DNA of 64,000 nt, taken from NCBI GenBank assembly GCA_024666565.1, contig CP088295.1, positions 1,922,001 through 1,986,000 on the forward strand, in the 5' to 3' direction. Each line of letters starts with the position of its first letter. The stretch's first letter is position 1. This document shows, in pieces, positions 60,587-64,000 of this stretch. This stretch comes from Svornostia abyssi (GTDB lineage Bacteria > Actinomycetota > Thermoleophilia > Solirubrobacterales > Solirubrobacteraceae). The notes under the pieces were generated by a model that saw only the letters and a list, made by a program, of their open reading frames with translations, searched no databases and had not been told where the DNA came from. Position numbers and translations under genes: made by a program.

Positions 60587-61954
60587 GAGCCCGTCTGCTG
60601 CTGGCGCTGGCGTACGTGCTGGTGCTCGCGATCGTCGCGCTCATGGTGCCGCTGGCGGTGAGCACCGCCGACCGCGTCGACGCGGAGATCCGTTCGCAGG
60701 CGCGCGGGCAGGCCGACGTCGTCGCGTCGTCGGCGTCGGAGCTCGTCGACCCACCCGACCGCGCGGGCCTGAACGCGCTGGTGACGAGCGCGGCCCGCTC
60801 GGTGCGCGGGCGCGTGATCATCGTCAACGCCCGCGGCAGGCTGCTCGCGGATTCGGGCGGCTCGGCGCCCGGCGCCGACTACTCCAACCGCCCGGAGATC
60901 GCTCGCGCGCTGCGCGGGCAGGCCGACCAGCGTGAGCGGCGGTCGGTGACGCTCGACCAGACGCTGCTGGCGACCGCGGTGCCGGTCATCGAGGCCGGGG
61001 CGCCGATCGGGGCGGTCCGGATCACGCAGAGCATGGACGCGGTGGACCGGGCGGTGCGCCGCGCGTGGACCGGCCTGGCCGGGGTCGGCGTGCTCGTCCT
61101 GCTGCTGGGGCTCGGGGTCGGTGCGCTCATCGCGGGCCAGATCGCACGCCCCGTGGTGCGGCTCGAGGAGACGGCCCGCCGGGTGGGCGAGGGGGACCTG
61201 GGGGGCACGCGCGCCGGTCGAGGGTTCGGCGGAGCAGCGCACGCTGGCACGGACGTTCAACGACATGACCGGGCGGGTCCAGCGGCTCGTGGCGTCGCAG
61301 CGCGAGTTCGTCGCCGATGCGTCGCACCAGCTGCGGACGCCGCTCACCGGGCTGCGGCTGCGCCTGGAGGAAGCGCGGGCGGAGAGCGGGGACACGCAGG
61401 TGCGCGACGACCTCGACGCGGCGCTCGGCGAGGTGGACCGCCTCGCGGTGATGGTGGCCGAGCTGCTCGAGCTGAGCCGCGCCGGTGAGCGCGACGCGCC
61501 CGCCGAGTTCGTCCTGCTGGGGGAGGCGGCCGAGCGCGCAGCCGACCGGTGGGCGCCGGAGGCAGCCCGGCGCGGGCAGCGGGTGATCGCGGAGGTCGAC
61601 GACGCCGAGGAGGCAGCGGCGACGGTCTCGCGCGCCGACGTCGACCGCGTGCTCGACGCCCTCATCGAGAACGCCCTGCACTATGCGCCGGGCGACACGA
61701 CGGTCACGGTGACGGCCCGGCCCGGCGAGCTGACCGTCCGCGACGAGGGGCCGGGCCTCGCCGCCGACGAGACCGAGATCGTCTTCGACCGCTTCCATCG
61801 CGGCAGCGCAGGGCGCCGGGGGCCCGGCGGCACGGGCCTCGGGCTGCCGATCGCCCGGGAGCTCGCCCGGCGGTGGGCCGGCGACGTGACCCTCTCCAAC
61901 GCTCCGGAGGGCGGCGCGATCGCGCGCTTCTCGCTCCCCTCCGACACCGGGTGA
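60583..61954 (+). CDS. sensor histidine kinase, +1 shift at a G run
   Basis: About 457 residues are encoded once one G of 61200-61205 is removed. The start appears to be CTG at 60583, overlapping the regulator stop as CTGA, with GAGGAG upstream. No ATG or GTG fits. Two transmembrane helices flank a periplasmic sensor (about 30-150). HAMP follows, then FVADASHQLRTPLTGL with the phosphorylated histidine, the N box DALIENALHYAP, G1 VRDEGPGLAADE and G2 GTGLGLPIARELA. It is the cognate kinase of the upstream regulator. Confidence 0.85.
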
Positions 61955-62021
61955 CGCGGCTTTGCCGAACCTTTGCCCAGCGCTGGCCGGCGTTTGGCGG
62001 GCCCATGCCTACGGTGGCGCC

Positions 62022-62396
62022 ATGACTGCACTGACCCGCCGCCGGACCGCCGCCGCGATGGCCGCGCTGACCGGCCTCATCCACCTCATCCTCGTACCGG
62101 AGTACCTCGAGGAGAAGACGTACATCGGCCTGTTGTTCCTCGGCGCGGCCGTCGTGTGCGGCGCCGTCGCCGCGACCCTGTGGCGCCGCGACGAGCCGCT
62201 CGCCTGGGGCGTCGGCGCCCTGACCTGCGCCGGCATGTTCGTCGGCTTCGTCCTCTCCCGGACCGTGGGCCTGCCCGGCTTCCATGAGGCCGAGTGGGAG
62301 CTCTCCGGCGTCATCACGCTCGTCGCTGACGCGGCCTTCATCGGCCTGGCTGCGACGGGCCTGCGCGGGAGCCTGCCGGCGGCCGCGGCGTCCTGA
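62022..62396 (+). CDS. small four-helix membrane protein
   Basis: This encodes 124 residues from ATG 62022. Four hydrophobic segments are separated by short loops (AALTGLIHLILVPEYLEEKT, IGLLFLGAAVVCGAVAATLW, GVGALTCAGMFVGFVLSRTV and SGVITLVADAAFIGLAATGL). His and Glu lie in and near helix 1. No family is assigned. It follows the kinase by 67 bases and may be part of the same regulon. Confidence 0.6.
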   Translation: MTALTRRRTAAAMAALTGLIHLILVPEYLEEKTYIGLLFLGAAVVCGAVAATLWRRDEPLAWGVGALTCAGMFVGFVLSRTVGLPGFHEAEWELSGVITLVADAAFIGLAATGLRGSLPAAAAS

Positions 62397-62414
62397 TCGG
62401 ACTACGCTCGGCTC

Positions 62415-62828
62415 ATGCGCGCACGCCTGCTCATCGGCTGGGTCCTGCTCGGTCTGGCGGGCGTCGCGCTGGCCGTCGGCATCACGATGGCCGCCACGAG
62501 CGTCACGTCGCAGCGGATCGGGCTGGACTCCGAGCCACTGAGCGCCGGCAGCGAGCTCGTGCCGACGACCGCGCGGAGGACCACGACGACCACGACGACG
62601 GCGACGCGGCCGCGCACGACCACCACGAAGACGGCGCCGCCGCGCACGACAACCTCCACCGTGGCGCCGCCCGCGGCAACGCCGCCCGTTGTATCGCCGC
62701 CCGCGGCAACGCCGCCCGCCGTGACGCCGCCCGCGTCGTCCGACAGCGACAACGAGGACAGCGGCCGGGGCCGCGGGCGAGGTGGGGACGACGGCGAGTC
62801 GGAGTCCGAGGACGAGGACGACGACTAG
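62415..62828 (+). CDS. membrane-anchored Thr/Pro-rich protein with acidic tail
   Basis: This encodes 137 residues. One N-terminal transmembrane segment (LIGWVLLGLAGVALAVGITM) is followed by a Thr/Arg stretch (RRTTTTTTTATRPRTTTT), Pro/Ala repeats (APPAATPPVVSPPAATPPAV) and an acidic end (DDGESESEDEDDD). It recalls the acidic-tailed protein at 59264. It may be a surface spacer or cation-binding protein. Confidence 0.6.
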   Translation: MRARLLIGWVLLGLAGVALAVGITMAATSVTSQRIGLDSEPLSAGSELVPTTARRTTTTTTTATRPRTTTTKTAPPRTTTSTVAPPAATPPVVSPPAATPPAVTPPASSDSDNEDSGRGRGRGGDDGESESEDEDDD

Positions 62829-62939
62829 TCCCGTCGCGGTCTTCTACGGCTGCGCAATGCACGGGTCTCCTCGGATGACACCGAGCGCGCAGCCTGATCG
62901 GATCAAGGCTCCGCCAGTCCACCCGCCGGAGGAGCCGTC

Positions 62940-63695
62940 ATGGGAGAGTTTGTTGGGAAGGTCGCGATCGTCACGGGCGCGAGCTCGGGAATCGGTCGCG
63001 CGTCCGCGCTGGCGTTCGCCGCGGCCGGTGCGAACGTGGTCGCCGCCGACGTGGATGTCGCCGGTGGTGAGGAGACGGTCCGGCTGATCGACGCGGCCGG
63101 CGGGACGGCGGTCTTCCAGGGCGCCGACGTGTCGCGCGTCGAGGAGGTCGATGCGCTCGTGCAGCGCGCCGTCAGCGAGTACGGCGGCCTCGATGTCGCG
63201 TTCAACAACGCGGGCATCGAGGGAACCATGGCCCCGGTCACCGAGTGCACGCTTGAGACGTGGGACCGCACGATCGCCGTGAACCTCTCCGGGGTCTTCT
63301 ACGCCATGCGCGCGGAGATCCCGGCGATGCTGGACCGTGGCGCGGGTGCGATCGTCAACTGCGCGTCGATCGCGGGGCTCGTCGGCTTCCCGGCCCTGCC
63401 GGCGTACGTGGCGAGCAAGCACGGCGTCGTCGGGATGACGAAGTCCGCGGCGCTGGAGTGCGCGACGCAGGGCATCCGGATCAACGCGCTGTGCCCCGGA
63501 GTGATCGACACGCCGATGGTCCAGCGGGTCACGACCGACGAGGAGGTCAAGCACGCGTTCGAGCAGGCCGAGCCGGTGCACCGCTTCGGGAGGCCGGAGG
63601 AGATGGCGGACGTCACGCTGTGGCTGTGCTCGGAGCGGGCGTCGTTCGTGACGGGCCAGGCGATCGCCGCGGATGGAGGGTGGACGGCGCAGTAG
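62940..63695 (+). CDS. short-chain dehydrogenase/reductase
   Basis: This encodes 251 residues. A classical SDR: TGASSGIGRA nucleotide loop (TGxxxGxG), ADVDVAGGEE with D at the adenine ribose, NNAGIEG, catalytic Ser in VNCASIAGLVG, YVASKHG (YxxxK) and CPGVIDTPMV. The acidic residue after strand 2 favours NAD(H). The substrate is unknown. ATG 62940 has GGAGGAG 7 bases upstream. Confidence 0.9.
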   Translation: MGEFVGKVAIVTGASSGIGRASALAFAAAGANVVAADVDVAGGEETVRLIDAAGGTAVFQGADVSRVEEVDALVQRAVSEYGGLDVAFNNAGIEGTMAPVTECTLETWDRTIAVNLSGVFYAMRAEIPAMLDRGAGAIVNCASIAGLVGFPALPAYVASKHGVVGMTKSAALECATQGIRINALCPGVIDTPMVQRVTTDEEVKHAFEQAEPVHRFGRPEEMADVTLWLCSERASFVTGQAIAADGGWTAQ

Positions 63696-63710
63696 CGGGC
63701 CCTTCCGCGG

Positions 63711-63755
63711 ATCGGGTCGACTTTGGGTCGCCTACCGACCCAAACTCGACCCGAT
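63711..63755. terminator. long hairpin between convergent genes
   Basis: ATCGGGTCGA and TTTGGGTCG pair with CGACCCAAA and TCGACCCGAT around a CCTAC loop, with only one C-C mismatch in 20 pairs. It lies between the SDR stop and the stop of the gene entering from the right. It is probably a bidirectional terminator. Confidence 0.75.
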
Positions 63756-63760
63756 GCAGG

Positions 63761-64000
63761 TCACGAGCCGCGGCAGGCGAACGATGTGGCCGTCCAGAAC
63801 GCGGTGGTGGTCGTCCGTCCGCCGGGCGGCGCGGTGGGGAGCGCTCGGTCTCGGTCGCGCGCGTCGAGGATGAAGTCGTCGGCGATCGCGCGGGTGCGGG
63901 GGAGGAAGACGGTCTCCTGGGTCGCCGCGACAACGGCCGTGGCCGGGTCCGTGCTCTCGGGCGGCGGCGGCCGCTCGTCCGCGAGCGCCGTATCCCCCGG
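63761..64000 (-). CDS. C-terminal end of an unidentified protein, cut by window
   Basis: The minus-strand frame is open from the window end to a TGA at 63761 and gives 79 residues, including ATAVVAATQETVFLPRTRAI and ADDFILDARDRDRAL. Codon usage is typical of the replicon, and it abuts the strong hairpin at 63711. The start lies outside the window. No family can be named. Confidence 0.55.
   Translation of the reverse strand, partial: PGDTALADERPPPPESTDPATAVVAATQETVFLPRTRAIADDFILDARDRDRALPTAPPGGRTTTTAFWTATSFACRGS

Noticed and set aside
60166..61665. 499-codon minus-strand frame
   Set aside because: It is antisense to the two-component genes, with biased composition and no motif.
1..64000. CRISPR array
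   Set aside because: No regularly spaced short repeats were found. The only long repeats are the att pair, the duplicated remnants and the RCC1-coding repeats.

Overview
The window is high-GC DNA from an actinobacterium. Secreted proteins end in a domain with a repeated Ala/Gly and Leu/Lys-rich beta pattern that I associate with Solirubrobacterales (Thermoleophilia). This assignment is an inference; no rRNA gene is present to confirm it.

The main structure is an integrated genomic island of about 44.8 kb. An intact tRNA-Val(CAC) gene lies at 4295-4366 on the minus strand. A perfect 41-bp copy of its 5' half (4327-4367) recurs at 49169-49209. A tyrosine recombinase (47701-49062) lies just inside the second copy. 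Everything between the repeats looks like accessory cargo. The flanks (1-4294 and 49210-64000) look like ordinary chromosome.

Left flank: the end of an FAD-dependent oxidoreductase, several small exported proteins of unknown role, and a two-helix membrane protein.

Island, left to right: (i) an operon of two histidyl-tRNA-synthetase-like proteins and an amidohydrolase (5.1-8.7 kb). (ii) A minus-strand operon of a multiubiquitin-type ubiquitin-like protein, a ThiF/E1-like enzyme, a DUF6527-type protein and a large CpXC-TPR-CHAT caspase-like protein (8.8-14.1 kb). (iii) A HigB-like toxin with an XRE-ImmA antitoxin. (iv) A defence operon of cytosine methyltransferase, Vsr, a MORC/MutL-like ATPase, a PD-(D/E)XK protein and a Z1 helicase (15.9-22.9 kb). 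(v) A region of decay and duplication with a broken IS110-type transposase, a remnant and an intact copy of an AspBHI/MspJI-like modification-dependent restriction enzyme, and a remnant and an intact copy of an unknown 198-aa gene. (vi) A block of secreted proteins including a 13- to 16-repeat RCC1 protein. (vii) An SPFH, NAD-kinase-like and NUDIX/NrtR-like module with paired operator-like sites. (viii) A mobility block of replication-relaxation protein, LAGLIDADG protein, MarR regulator, small HTH proteins and integrase. I saw no phage structural genes and no relaxase or type IV secretion genes.

Right flank: a TetR-regulated DHA2-type drug exporter, a J-domain protein, a GGDEF/HD-GYP protein, a membrane protein, a large-type SRP RNA, an SMP-30-like protein, a ferric-reductase-like/ApbE flavin module with acidic exported proteins, an OmpR-type two-component system, an SDR oxidoreductase and the end of one more gene.

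Nine genes inside and outside the island each carry a single +1 shift, almost all at G/C runs. This points to indel errors in the sequence rather than real inactivation.
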